Below are positions 23,915 to 34,973 of a stretch of 64,000 nt of DNA, piece after piece. The translations under genes were made by a program, and so were the position numbers. Each line of letters starts with the position of its first letter. The first letter of the stretch is position 1. Under the pieces are notes generated by a model. The model saw nothing but the letters and a program-made list of their open reading frames with translations, made no database searches and was not told the DNA's origin. The stretch is from Humulus lupulus (lineage: Eukaryota; Streptophyta; Magnoliopsida; Rosales; Cannabaceae): NCBI RefSeq assembly GCF_963169125.1, contig NC_084793.1, positions 39,334,578-39,398,577 of the forward strand, written 5' to 3'.

Positions 23915-25500
23915 ATTTTAAAATTCCAATAATGTAAAAAAAAATTAGAGTATCTTTAATAATATATTTTTATAATGACATGGTAGGTATGTTACTACAC
24001 AACCGACCTACCATGTCACATGAGAAGTCATTTCTCGTAACTGACCTACCATGTCACATGAGAAGTCATTTCCCACAACCGATCTATCATGTCACATGAG
24101 AAGTCATTTACCACAATCGATCTATCATGTCACATGAGAAGTTATTTTTCATACAACCAACCTACCATGTCATTTAAAAATTTATGAAATAGATACTGTA
24201 AATTATTTTATAAAGATTTTTATTTTAAATTGTAAATACTATTAAATTCAAATATTTTCTTATTTATAAAAATTAAATTAAAAAATTTTAATTGTTAATA
24301 ACTAATTCATTTATTTACTTTTCAAAAATTTTAATATATGTAATATTAATAAGTATATATTTTTTACACTAATTTCATACCCAAATAAATTATATATACA
24401 TATGTATTGTTTAAATAAATTAATATACTTTAAAATTCCAACAATGTAAAACAAATTAGAGTATTTTTAATAGTATATTTTTATAATGACATGGTAGGTC
24501 TGTTCCTACATAACCGACCTACCATGTCACATGAGAAGTCATTTCCCACAACCGACCTACCATGTCACATGAGAAGTCATTTCTCACAACCGACTTACCA
24601 TGTCATATGAGAAATCATTTCCTACACAACCGACCTATGTCATATAAAAAGTTATTAAATAGATACTCTAAATTACTTTATAAAGTTTTTTTATTTTAAA
24701 TTATTAATACTATTTAATTAAAATATTTTCTTAATTTATCAAATTAAATTAAAAATTTTAATTGCAAAAAATTATTTAATTTATTCATTTATTTATATTT
24801 CAAAAAATTAAATATTTAATATTGATAAATTTATAATTTTGTTATACTTATTTCATACCCAAAATAAATTATATGTATTGTTTAAATAAATTAATATATT
24901 TTAAAATTCAAATAACGTAAAAACAAATTAGAATATCTTTAATAATATATTTATATAATGACAGGTAGGTCAGTTCTCATAAAACCAACCTACCATGTAA
25001 TTTGAAAAATTATTTAAGAAACTTTTTATCAAGTTTATTTATTTATTTTGAATTGTAAATACTATTAAATTAAAATATTTTTTATTTATAAAATATAATT
25101 ATAATGTAATATGAATAAATTTAAATTTTATGAATATATTTTAAAATTCAAATAATGAAAAATAAATAATAATGTGACCTGATAAGTTGGTTCATAAAGT
25201 ACCGACCTACCATTTAATCAAGGTAGGACATGGTAGGTCGGTCTACACAGGAGTGACCTACCATGACAACATGGTAGGTCGGTTTTGCATGAACCGACCT
25301 ATTATGTCTTCTACAAGCATGGGAGGTCGGTTCACACAAAACCGACCTACCATGTCCACATAGTAGGTCGGTTCTCGCGCAACCAACCTCCCATGCTTAC
25401 CTTGGACATACATGATAGGTCAGTTCTGTGTAAACCGACTTATGAACATGTGTTAAGTCGGTTTAAGGAGAACCAACCTCTCATGTCTGATGGCTGATGT
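23915..25500. repeat. CACTA-2 right arm: tandem macro-repeat with palindromic motifs
   Basis: Blocks starting with TTTTAAAATTC at about 23925, 24430, 24898 and 25140 repeat a common order: an AT-rich stretch, then ATAATGACATGGTAGGT, then several copies of CCATGTCACATGAGAAGTCA, then an AT-rich tail. Spacing is about 510, 470 and 240 bases. The outermost part (25190-25490) is a dense run of GGTCGGTT...AACCGACCTACCATG inverted pairs. The motif is shared with the left arm. Confidence 0.8.
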
Positions 25501-25516
25501 ACAAATTGTAGTAGTG

Positions 25517-26486
25517 CAAGTTGAATGATTCATAGAACGTATGCCGAAGGGAAATAGCGGATTGAGACAACTTCAGACCTCAAGAGTGAGGTAGAGTGCA
25601 GTCAAGTTGGTCAAGATTCAACAGGACGTCTAGATTTAGGCAAGGCTGATTTGGGGGCAGAACTTGAGGCACAATGCTGGGGAGTCAGCATGAACACGAG
25701 CCAGAAGGCAGTGTCGTGGTTTTGAATGATGGCAGATCATTGGCCACATTTTAGAAGCTCAGAGGAACATTTATGCTTATGGTCAAGAGTGGTCATTTTG
25801 TATCAAGTCGTGGGTATGCAATAAGGCTGGAGGGCCAAAAGTCTGAGAGACTACTTCGTGATGTCTGTATGCAAGGGTGTACTAGTTACTGCATAAAGGC
25901 TACAGTTGGCACGAGTGTCGCTTCCGAGAGAGACGCATCATAATTTCGACCCACGACAAGAGTGTTAGGGTTGAGTTTGCCATGGAGTTGGCTTACGACA
26001 TGTCCAGAGCGACTTGTCTAAGAGATACATGTCTTCAACAGAAGGATTTTCGTAGGTGTCATTGGGAACAGTTGGTTTGTGAACCTCACCCCGAGGGGTT
26101 CACCTTAAATATGTCCTTGTCAATAGGAGTTTGCATTGGACAATTGGCGGGAAAGCAACAATCAGATGATGTGTTGGCTTTGGGGTTAGTGTTGCAAGGG
26201 CTGCTTGGTTGACTGGAGGGACGCTGTGATGGACTCGGAGGAGTTTATGTGTGCAAGGAGTATTCAAGTGCAGATGCACTACTTCATGGGAGAATTCTAA
26301 ATAGTGACGGTGGCATGGGGTCTCTGATCGAGTACAAGGGTGGACGTGGGTGATTCTACAGTTGTAGAGGGACAAGTACAGACTTAAGATTCAGAAGAAG
26401 CATGGAGTGAGCTTAGGAGTCGAGGCAGGAGGAAGATTGGCCTGTGGTCTGTCGATAAGGGCATCGACAATTGAAGTGGGGGAGAG
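25517..26486 (+). other. Internal region of element C, last part, with polypurine tract
   Basis: This resumes after CACTA-2 and contains no recognisable retroelement domain on either strand. It ends in GAAGTGGGGGAGAG (26473-26486), directly before the 3' LTR, a typical polypurine tract for second-strand priming. Confidence 0.65.
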
Positions 26487-27658
26487 TGTAACATGCCAAC
26501 CTTAAGGGCATGTTACCAGCTAAGTTGGTGCTCGGTCAGATGCGCACGCGAGGGTGCAGGCTGGTGAGCATGTTGATGCCTAGTTTGTACGACAGTGGCA
26601 TTTTCGTAAATATCTTCAATATTGCCCGGATATGGATGGTACTTGGTAGGTTCCATATTGAAGGGTCAATGAACGCATGATGCGATTGGATTTGGAAGAT
26701 TCTGAGAATTGGCAAGCAGAAAGCTAAATATGTCTCACAAGAAAAAATCATATATGTTCATGGTAGAAGCCTAAAAGCTGAGAAGGCTATTTGTAGGGGG
26801 AGCACCTGGTGTCAGCTCTCCACCACCCACTGGCGTAGACGCGTCAAGTGAGCTACTACTAGTTAGGAGGGCTAGTAGGGCAGGCATCTGAGGACCACGA
26901 AGTGACTCATATGTCTCCATGAGTAGGAATACCCATGGACATTACTGGGTCGCCCCAGTAGTGCATTGAAGTGTGCTGCCAGAGATTTATGGGTATGGTT
27001 CTCTTGGCTTGCCAGTATGCCGCTTACATGGAACGTGGTCAAAACCTCCGAGAGACGTCGTGGCGCGCCATGGCCACGAGTCTTGACACGAGATGGCATG
27101 GGAAGTCATTCGTGGGACTTGCTAGCATACATGCATTGAAGAGTGTGCAGAGCTTGAGAAAGAAGAGATCCAGTGTGTGCTACTAGTCTGCCAGCTAGTC
27201 TCGAGGGCCTGCCAACATGCGTGGAGGCATGGTGCCTTGAGGATTGGACCATGGACGTATGCGAGTCCTTGGTCTGTGACATGAGCTATGCAGATAGTAT
27301 CAAATGGGGCATGATGAGAGGTGTTGGCACGTCAACTTGGTGTTGGCTCTTGGCCACACATGCTACCTTGGATTGCAAATGTTTGGGTGAGCATCGGTGT
27401 TGGGATTTGCCTTGCCATAGTGAGAATCTATGGACAGTGTGAGTGTCTTGGCTAGATGGTCTTGATGCATGGTTGCACTCATAGATGCTTGAGAGCATGA
27501 CTCAGTGGGAGTAGTTCAAGAGACGGAAGTATGCAGAGGGACACGGTCGCGCGAAAAATGTGTCCATTGTTATTCGAATGGTTGGAAAGTTGACCTTGGC
27601 TCAGAGGAGTCAAGGTGTCACGCGGGCATTTACGCTGTCAAAATGTCAGTCCGTGACA
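26487..27658 (+). repeat. 3' LTR of element C, intact
   Basis: It starts TGTAACATGCC after the purine tract and ends CCGTGACA, 1172 bases, followed by the duplication CCCAA. It supplies the 240 or so bases that are missing from the 5' copy. Small differences from the 5' LTR (for example GGCATGTTACCAGC against GGCATATTACAAGC near the start) show the element is not very recent. Confidence 0.9.
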
Positions 27659-27945
27659 CCCAACACCACAAGAAAGTGGCATACCGCGTTCATGTAATCC
27701 AATATTGAGTCCCTACATATTTGAATTTAATAAATATTATGAGATATCGCTAACTAACTATGGAGTGGCACCTCATGTAGTGTCGGGTACCTTAAAGTGT
27801 CAAATAACAACACTCTATATGTCAAGGCCCACACTTAAGCATTAGAGTCTACTTCAACAGCATCGCGCTGAGCGCACTTACCACAGTGTTAATTAGCGAG
27901 GACTAACATGAATTTAATAAAATAGATCGATACTCGTGAGCATAT

Positions 27946-28430
27946 TGTTGGAACTTTTTTATATGAATTATTAAAAATTGAAACAATAGAGTTGTGTGTG
28001 ATATGGGAAAAGTCCCATATGGAATTGAAACAATCTTCAAGGAGTGTATATAAGTTGCAAATGCTATGTCTTGGGGTGTGCCCCAAGGGGTACCCAGTTT
28101 TGTGCGCATGGGCGAGGACTCACACACTTGACCACCACACGCGCACGCGCGCGCCGCCGCCGCCGTCTGTCCGACCGAGCCGAGCTGAGTTGGCTGGCGG
28201 GTGGGTGGTGTGGTGTCGTAAACATTCATTTCAAAAAATCAGTTTTTATTTTGATTAAATGAAAATAAACGTTTTTAACCATTAATATCCTCTTCTGATT
28301 AAATGGAAAAACATTTTAGCCGTTTTAGGGGGTCTTCTTCTCTGTATAAGTCAGATCAAAATTTTCTGAAAAAAGGAAGTCTCTTTTCTTCTTGGTTCTA
28401 CGAATTTTCTCAGAGCATTTTTAAGGGTGT
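27946..28430 (+). repeat. 5' LTR of the copia element (3' limit uncertain)
   Basis: Aligned with 33137-33530: shared GAGTTGTGTGTGATATGGG, a TATA-like TGTATATAAGTTGC at about 28046, GCCCCAAGGGGTACCC, and the end-block GTCTCTTTTCTTCTTGG. This copy contains two stretches absent from the 3' LTR: part of a CG-rich run (about 28140-28170) and about 70 bases near 28220-28310. Similarity ends at about 28420. Confidence 0.75.
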
Positions 28431-28652
28431 ACAAGATCGATCTTCTCGGTGCAGGGAAGAATCATACAGAGGCTGTTTTATCCTAGGGACGGCGTGGTTG
28501 ATAGACTGTCGTGCACACTTAGGGCAGAGCCGCAAAACGTCTTAAAGAGAGCGACTTTGTCCGCGACTCAGCCAAAAAAATTGATCGGTAATTTTGTTCC
28601 AATTTTATTTTTCTATTGAGGAATATCAATTTTAAGACGTTTCTGTTCTGCT

Positions 28653-31600
28653 ATGGCTGCGACCAATGATTTTTCTGGTTCTACCTCTGTTGATATTAAC
28701 AAGCCATTTCGTTTTGAGGGTTTGCACTTTAAGCGTTGGAAATAGAAGATGCTTTTTTATCTGACCGTGAAGAAGGTTGCGTTTGTTCTCACTGATCTGA
28801 AGCCGGTTGTCTCTGAAGCCTCGACCGACAAGGACAAGGAGACTGAACGCGAGAAGCAACAGAAGGACTTGGACTCCTGGGTGGAAAACGATTTCCTCTG
28901 TAAGAATTTTATTCTTAATGGTTTATCTGATGATCTTTATGACTATTATAACTCAGACAAGTCAGCAAAGGAAATTTGGGAGGCGCTGCAAAAGAAATAT
29001 GATACAGAAGAGGCGGGGACTAAAAAATACGCTTTTAGTCGCTACCTGAAGTATCAAATGGTGGACGATAAATCTGTGGAGGCCCAATCTCACGAAATTC
29101 AGAAAATTGCTGATGAGATTATCTCAGAAGGTATGGCCCTTGATGAACAGTTTCAAGTTGCTGTTTTAATTGAAAAATTACCTCCTTCCTGGAAGGACTT
29201 TAAAAATGTTCTCTGGCATAAGACTAAGGAATTTTCCTTAGAAAGTTTGATCACCTGCCTTCGTATCGAGGAGGAAGCAAGGAAACAAGACCAGAAAGAA
29301 TAGGTGCTTGTTGTCTCTAACAGCATCCCTAAGAAGCCCACACCTGCGGTTCTGAAGCCAAATGGCAAAACTTTTAAGAATCAGAACCGCAACTCGAATT
29401 CAAATTCCAACCGCAACAACTAGAACAATCCTTGAAACAACAATCAGAGTTTGAACCATAATAGGAACCAACATGGAAGGAAGCAGCCTCCAGCTAAACA
29501 GAATGACTATGGACAATTTCTTTGTTACGTCTGTAACAAGCTAGGTCATATGGCACGTAAGTGTAGGAACAAGCCAAGCACTGCTCCGCAGGCTAACTTG
29601 ACTGAAGAAGCTTTTACAGCTATGATTTCTGAGATCAACCTTATTGGTGGATCAGATGGGTGGTGGGTAGACACTGGCGCTTCTCGCCATGTCTGATATG
29701 ATCGTGCTATGTTTAAGACATACACTGTTGCTGATGATAAGAACATGTTGTTGAGAGATTCCCACACCACTATTTTTGCTGGGATTGGAAATGTGGAGCT
29801 TAAGTTTACCTCAGGAAAGACTTTATTACTAAAAGATGTAATGCATACTCCTGAGATGAGAAAGAATCTGGTTTCTGGTTTTCTGCTTAATAAGGCTGGG
29901 TTTACTCAAACTATTGGGGCTGATTTGTACACCATCACTAAGAATGGTATTTTTGTTGGGAAGGGTTATGCTACTGATGGCATGTTTAAGTTGAATGTTG
30001 AATTCAATAAAGTTTCTCCTTCTGCTTATATGTTGTGTGATTTTAATGTTTGGCATGCTAGACTTTGTCATGTAAATAAGCACATTATTAAGAACATGAG
30101 TAACATAGGATTGATTCCTAAAGTGTCAGATAACAATTTTGAAAAATGTGATTTTTGTAGTCAAGCAAAAATAACTAAGACTCCTCATAAGTCAGTTACT
30201 AGAGAATCTGAGCCTCTAGATTTAATTCATTCAGATATTTGTGAACTTGATGGAACGTTAACTAGGAATGGTAAACGTTATTTCATCACTTTTATTGATG
30301 ATTGTTCTGACTTTACTTATGTGTACTTAATGAAAAATAAAAGTGATGCGCTTGACATGTTCAAATTATTTGTGACTGAAATTGAGAATCAATTCAATAA
30401 GAAAATTAAAAGGTTTCGTAGTGATAGAGGAACTGAATATGATTCAAGCATGTTTATTGACTTTTATAATTCACATGGAATTGTTCACGAAACCACTAAA
30501 CCATATTCACCTGAAATGAACGGCAAAGCTGAAAGAAAGAATCGAACTTTTACTGAATCTGTTGTGGCTATTTTATTGAATTCTGGTGCTGCATCTCATT
30601 GGTGGGGTGAAATTCTTTTGACTGTTTGTTATGTGTTGAATAGAGTTCCTAAGTCTAAAAGTAAAGTTTCACCTTATGAGATCTTGAAAAATAGGCAACT
30701 TAACCTGTCTTATTTTAGAACTTGGGGTTGTCTGGCTTATGTTCATATTCCTGATCCTAAGAGAATTAAGCTAGCAAGTAGAGCCTATGAATGTGTATTT
30801 ATCGGATATGCAATTAATAGTAAAGCATATAGGTTCTATGATTTAAATGCGCATGTTATTGCGGAATCAAATGATGCTGATTTTTATGAACATAGATTCC
30901 CTTTTAAATTGAGAAATAGTGGGGGTGCATATACTAGCAACACTCCTGTGATAAGGAATAATGAACATATTGAGGATAGAGAATCAGAACCTAGGAGAAG
31001 TAAGAGAACTAGAGTTGCTAAAGATTATGGTTCTGATTTCTGTGTCTATACATTAGAGGAGGATCCTGCTAACCTCCAAGAAGCCTTGTCTTCTTTAGAT
31101 GCTGACCTCTGGCAAGAAGCAATAAATGATGAGATGGTATCTCTTGAGTCTAACAAAACGTGGCACTTAGTTGATTTACCTCCTGGTTGTAAGCTTATAG
31201 GTTGTAAGTGGATCTTGAAAAATAAATTGAAACCCGATGGAACTGTTGAAAAATACAAGGCTCGTTTGATAGCCAAGGGTTTTAGGCAGAGAGAAAATAT
31301 AGATTTCTTTGACACTTTTTCACCTGTTACGAGGATAACATCCATTAGAGTTTTGATTTCCCTAGCTGTCATTCACAATCTAGTTGTACACTAAATGGAT
31401 GTTAAGATTGCATTTTTGAATGGTGAATTAGAAGAAGAGATCTATATGGATCAACCGGAAGGGTTTGTAATCCATGGCTAGGAACATAAGGTTTGCAAGT
31501 TAGATAAATCTTTGTATGGTCTTAAGCAGGCACCTAAGCAATGGCATGAGAAATTTGACAATTTAGTTATCTCACATGGTTTTAAAGTGAATGAAAGTGA

Positions 31601-32601
31601 CAAATGCATTTATTATAAATCTGATAATGACATTTGCACTATTGTATGTCTATATGTGGATGACTTGCTCATATTTGGTTCGAATATTCATGTTATGAAT
31701 GCTGTGAAATCTCTGTTGTGTGCTAACTTTGATATGAAGGACCTCGGAGAAGCTAATGTAATCTTTGGTATTAAGATTACTAGGTCCGAAAAGGGAATTT
31801 CTTTGGATCAATCTCACTATATTGAGAAGATTCTGAAGAAATACAATTACTTTGATGGTAAACCTGCTTGCACACCATATGATCCAAGTGTAAAGTTATT
31901 TAAGAACACTGGTGACGGTGTAAGACAATCTGAATATGCGAGCATCATTGGCAGTCTTCGATATGCCACTGATTGTACGAGACCCAACATTGCCTATGTC
32001 ATGGGATTATTGTGCAGGTTTACTAGCAGACCTAGTATAGAGCATTGGCATGCTATTGAAAGGGTCATGAGATACCTAAAGAGAACCATGAACCTTGGAT
32101 TACATTATCAGAAGTTTCTAGCTGTTCTTGAAGGTTATAGTGATTTAGACTGGAACTCTCTGTCTGATGACTCCAAAGCAACAAGTGGCTATATCTTTAG
32201 TAGCCGATGGAGCTGTTTCTTGGAAATCTAAGAAACAGACTATTTTGGCACAATCCACCATGGAGTCTGAAATGATAGCACTAGCTACAGCTAGTGAAGA
32301 AGCAGGTTGGCTGAGAAGCCTGCTAGCTGAGATCCCTTTATGGGAAAAACCAATACCAGCTGTGTTGATCCACTGCGATAGTACCACGGCTATTGAGGAA
32401 ATTCAAAATCGTTATTACAATGGTAAGAGACGACAGATACGTTGTAAGCATAGTACTGTTAGAGAGTTTCTCTCAACAGGAGCTATTAGAGTGGATCATG
32501 TACGCACTGATGATAACTTAGCAAATCCTTTGACGAAAGGATTAGCTAGAGAGAAAGTCCATAAAACATCGAAGGGAATGGGACTATTGCCCTTAGAATG
32601 A
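28653..32601 (+). pseudogene. Ty1-copia gag-pol, degenerate
   Basis: Gag begins at ATG 28653 (PFRFEGLHFKRWK). It is followed by a zinc knuckle CYVCNKLGHMARKC (about 29525), a protease with WWVDTGASRHV (29665), a GAG-pre-integrase finger (WHARLCH, CDFC, about 30050-30170), an integrase core (IDDCSDFTYVYL, RSDRGTEY, NGKAERKNRT, 30290-30545), RT with YVDDLLIFG (about 31657), and RNase H (32167-32600, SKKQTILAQSTMESE). Up to 32170 all lie in one frame but are cut by stops at 28743, 29301, 29421, 29433, 29694, 31392 and 31479; a frameshift near 32170-32215 moves RNase H to another frame. Several stops fit C-to-T change at Trp, Gln or Arg codons. Confidence 0.9.
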
Positions 32602-33136
32602 TGAATCACTCATGATGGTAACCCAACCTAAAGACTGGAGATTCCAAGAACTAGGTTCAATGGGTAATAACAAGTTGTGAAGTGATATGAGTTGAATCAT
32701 GCTATTTCCATTAAAGCATATAGAAGCATGAATTCTTGAAGTGATGAGAGGATGAGTTAATAGAAACTCTTAATGATATCTATACTCTATGTGGAGTGGA
32801 GTACCGAGCTACAGGAGTACTCTTGATAGACTCACCTATGTGAATGTGGAAGTGGGGCCGCTTCCTATGGAATTTGGGCAAAATTTCTAGAGCATTTACT
32901 ATACTGGGATAGACATGCATGGCCAATAACGCACGGGCTTATTTGATTACACCCTTGAAAGGTTGGTGCGTGGTACGATGTTAGAAATAGAGTTCAAGAC
33001 TACGTGTCACTCTAGTATAATCTAAATCGTATTCACTATGCAAATTTTCAAATCGAAAGATACATTTGTTTATGCACAATCTTATAGATTCTGAAATTGC
33101 TCGAGAAAATATTTTTTCAAAATTCAAGTGGGGGAT
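32602..33136 (+). other. Copia 3' untranslated internal region
   Basis: About 530 bases between the RNase H stop and the 3' LTR with no ORF of note. It ends in the purine tract just before TGTTGGAAC. Confidence 0.6.
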
Positions 33137-33540
33137 TGTTGGAACTTTTTTATATGAATTATTAAAAATTGAAACACTAGAGTTGTGTGTGATATGGGAA
33201 AAGTCCCACATGAAATTGAAACACTCTTCAAGGAGTGTATATAAGTTGCAAATGCTATGTCTTGGGGTGTGCCCCAAGGGGTACCCAGTTTTGTGCGCAT
33301 GGGTGAGAACTCACACACTTGACCACCACACGCGCGTGCCACCGCCGTCCGACCGAGCTGAGGTGGCTGGTGGGTGTCGTATCGGTTTTTATTTTGATTA
33401 AATGAAAATAAACGTTTAGCCGTTTTAGGGGGTCTTCTTCTCTGTCTAAGTCAGATCAAATTTTTCTGAAAAAAGGAAGTCTCTTTTCTTCTTGGTTCAT
33501 ACAAATTTTCTCAGAGCATTTATATTGAACAGAACCAACA
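33137..33540 (+). repeat. 3' LTR of the copia element
   Basis: About 400 bases, colinear with the 5' LTR but lacking two internal stretches. The tip GAACCAACA mirrors the start TGTTGGAAC, so 33540 is the likely true end, although the last 20 or so bases have no counterpart in the 5' copy. Confidence 0.7.
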
Positions 33541-33627
33541 ATAAATATAACTATGTACCGGCATTACATTTATATTTTATTTGATTAGAATATATAGCTT
33601 TAATTACTACTTATAAGGCAAGTAGTG

Positions 33628-34973
33628 TCAAAATGGGCTCCAAAACGTAGCTCGAACAAGATCAAGGTACAATGGAAACTGGGCAGCAGCAAAAAGGGAC
33701 ACGGGTACAAATATGACCGCATACACCAGAAAGGCAGCGTACTTGAGTTTATCTTCCAGGACGAAGAAATGGCCAGAGCAAAACGAAGCAAGCATGGCGA
33801 CTATGGAAATGGAGAGCGAAGTTAAGCCCAGCAGAAGCCTTTTAGGCAAGTCCGTACCGAAATCTTTTTCCTGGTGCCGCGACGTGAGGATAGTGAGGAA
33901 CATGATCAAGGCGGTGACTGAGAAACAGAGGGCAACCAGTGATGATATCATGAAAAGATTGAATGTTGGCTGCTTTTCAAGGGTTGGTTTGCCGCTTTTT
34001 TCATCGGTGCCACCGGGAAAAGTGGTGGTGCTGGCGTAAGCCACGGTGGCGATGAGGGTGGCCACGACGGAGCAGGCCGTTGAGGTTGTCGTTAGCCATT
34101 TGCTGCCAGCTTTGACGAGCTGTACATGGGCTTCGGAGAAGATCTCTTCTGGGGTTTTGCAATCTTTGTTGGGGCGTAAGTAGAAGCGTGGTGGCATGGA
34201 TCTCTCAACAAACTGCATTTATATTCATATTTAATTATTTATATGTAAGTCTAATATTACTTGATAAACAATATTCTAGTACCTTGTACCATTTGATCTC
34301 CCACTGCATCTGAAGAGCATCACCAGGAATAGGCCAAAAGTACTTAGTTTTGTTAGCAAGCATTGCAGCGTAATGCAAGGCAGTGTTTCCCTGATTGTCC
34401 ACTTTCCGAAACACAAGGCCTCTCGGCACTTTCCTCTTTAGCAATAGCTTGTACACTTCCCAGTGCCGGTTCTCCGCCGCAAGTAACAGAACATTCTTCC
34501 TTTCATGGTTCGCATCATGAATCGCCACCGGAAATTTCTGAAGAATTCTTTCCACAATCTCTGACACGCCATTTCTGGCCGCTATTAATATGGCAGTTTC
34601 CTTGGTTGTTTCGGTACCTTTCTTATCATTTTCTTCTGCCATGAATGCATGTGCGTGATCAGAAGCAAAAATACAAAATAATTAACACATGCGTTATAAT
34701 TAATAAAAATTATAATTAGAAATACATAAGTTGTATTAATTAATTGATTTGAACCAATACACATATGCACGTATTATTATGACTTGAAATAAGCTTACAA
34801 TAAGAGGGTATAATATCTTATCAAATTAAACAAACCTTCATTGGTCTCAGACTGCCCTGCAGAGACTACTTCATCATCATACATAGTAGAATGTATTAAG
34901 AGTTCGTCCACAATGTGAGCTGCGGATAAGTGCTTCTGTTTCTCTTCACGTATCTTAGTTATCCTTGATTCTC
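33628..34973 (-). CDS. Ankyrin gene, 3' exons 4-6 with PGG domain
   Basis: Exon 4 (34973-34836) encodes the family linker (RITKIREEKQKHLSAAHIVD). Exon 5 (34635-34283) encodes ankyrin repeats ETAILIAARNGVSEIVERIL, NVLLLAAENRHWEVYKLLL and NTALHYAAMLANK, then WEIKWYK. Exon 6 (34212-33628) encodes FVERSMPPRF, the helix TPEEIFSEAH, and the PGG domain: membrane segments near residues 476-497, 525-549, 566-590 and 595-620 of the whole protein, with FPGG after the first. It ends ATFWSPF at a TGA-free run to the stop at 33628. No stop or frameshift is seen in this half, so it has been kept open or inactivated only recently. Confidence 0.85.

Larger units (their letters stand above)
21102..25516. mobile_element. 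CACTA transposon CACTA-2, complete, non-autonomous
   Basis: The left end is CACTACTACAAAAATTG and the right end, reversed, CACTACTACAATTTG. The terminal inverted repeats are 11 perfect bases then a small gap. The flanks are a perfect three-base duplication CAA (21099-21101 and 25517-25519), diagnostic of the superfamily. At 4.4 kb it has no transposase ORF. Both arms are packed with ACCGACCTACCATG motifs in direct and inverted order. A purine-rich tract (23700-23810) next to coding-like sequence (23580-23700, minus strand) may be the leader of a lost gene. The element interrupts the internal region of element C. Confidence 0.9.
10603..27658 (+). mobile_element. Non-coding LTR retrotransposon (element C), complete but heavily nested
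   Basis: The two outer ends are defined by TGTAACATGCCAACC at 10603 and 26487, LTR ends in GTGACA at 14209 and 27658, and perfect five-base flanks CCCAA at 10598-10602 and 27659-27663. A primer site follows the 5' LTR and a purine tract precedes the 3' LTR. Without the insertions the internal part is only about 2.8 kb (14210-14371, 19475-21101, 25517-26486) and shows no gag or pol, so it is a LARD/TRIM-like passenger that would need proteins from another element. The insertions are a chromovirus fragment (11540-14200), a solo LTR with a nested solo LTR (14372-19474) and CACTA-2 (21102-25516). Confidence 0.85.
27946..33540 (+). mobile_element. Ty1-copia retrotransposon, inactive
   Basis: Direct LTRs begin TGTTGGAACTTTTTTATAT at 27946 and 33137 and flank a gag-pol in the order gag, zinc knuckle, protease, integrase, RT, RNase H, which defines Ty1-copia. 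A purine tract AAGTGGGGGA precedes the 3' LTR. No matching five-base duplication was found (CATAT on the left, ATAAA after 33540), and the two LTRs diverge after about 28420/33520, so one end may be damaged. The coding region has many stops. It lies a few hundred bases from element C and just downstream of the ankyrin gene's stop codon. Confidence 0.85.

Noticed and set aside
25982..27708. Overlapping ORFs in element C internal region and 3' LTR (for example 26971-27186, 27173-27442)
   Set aside because: The LTR parts are duplicated at 10603-11539, where the same readings are broken; they are chance ORFs in LTR sequence.
28138..28172. CG-rich run as a CpG island or Z-DNA promoter element
   Set aside because: It lies in the copia LTR and is partly deleted in the other LTR; it is a simple repeat without other support.
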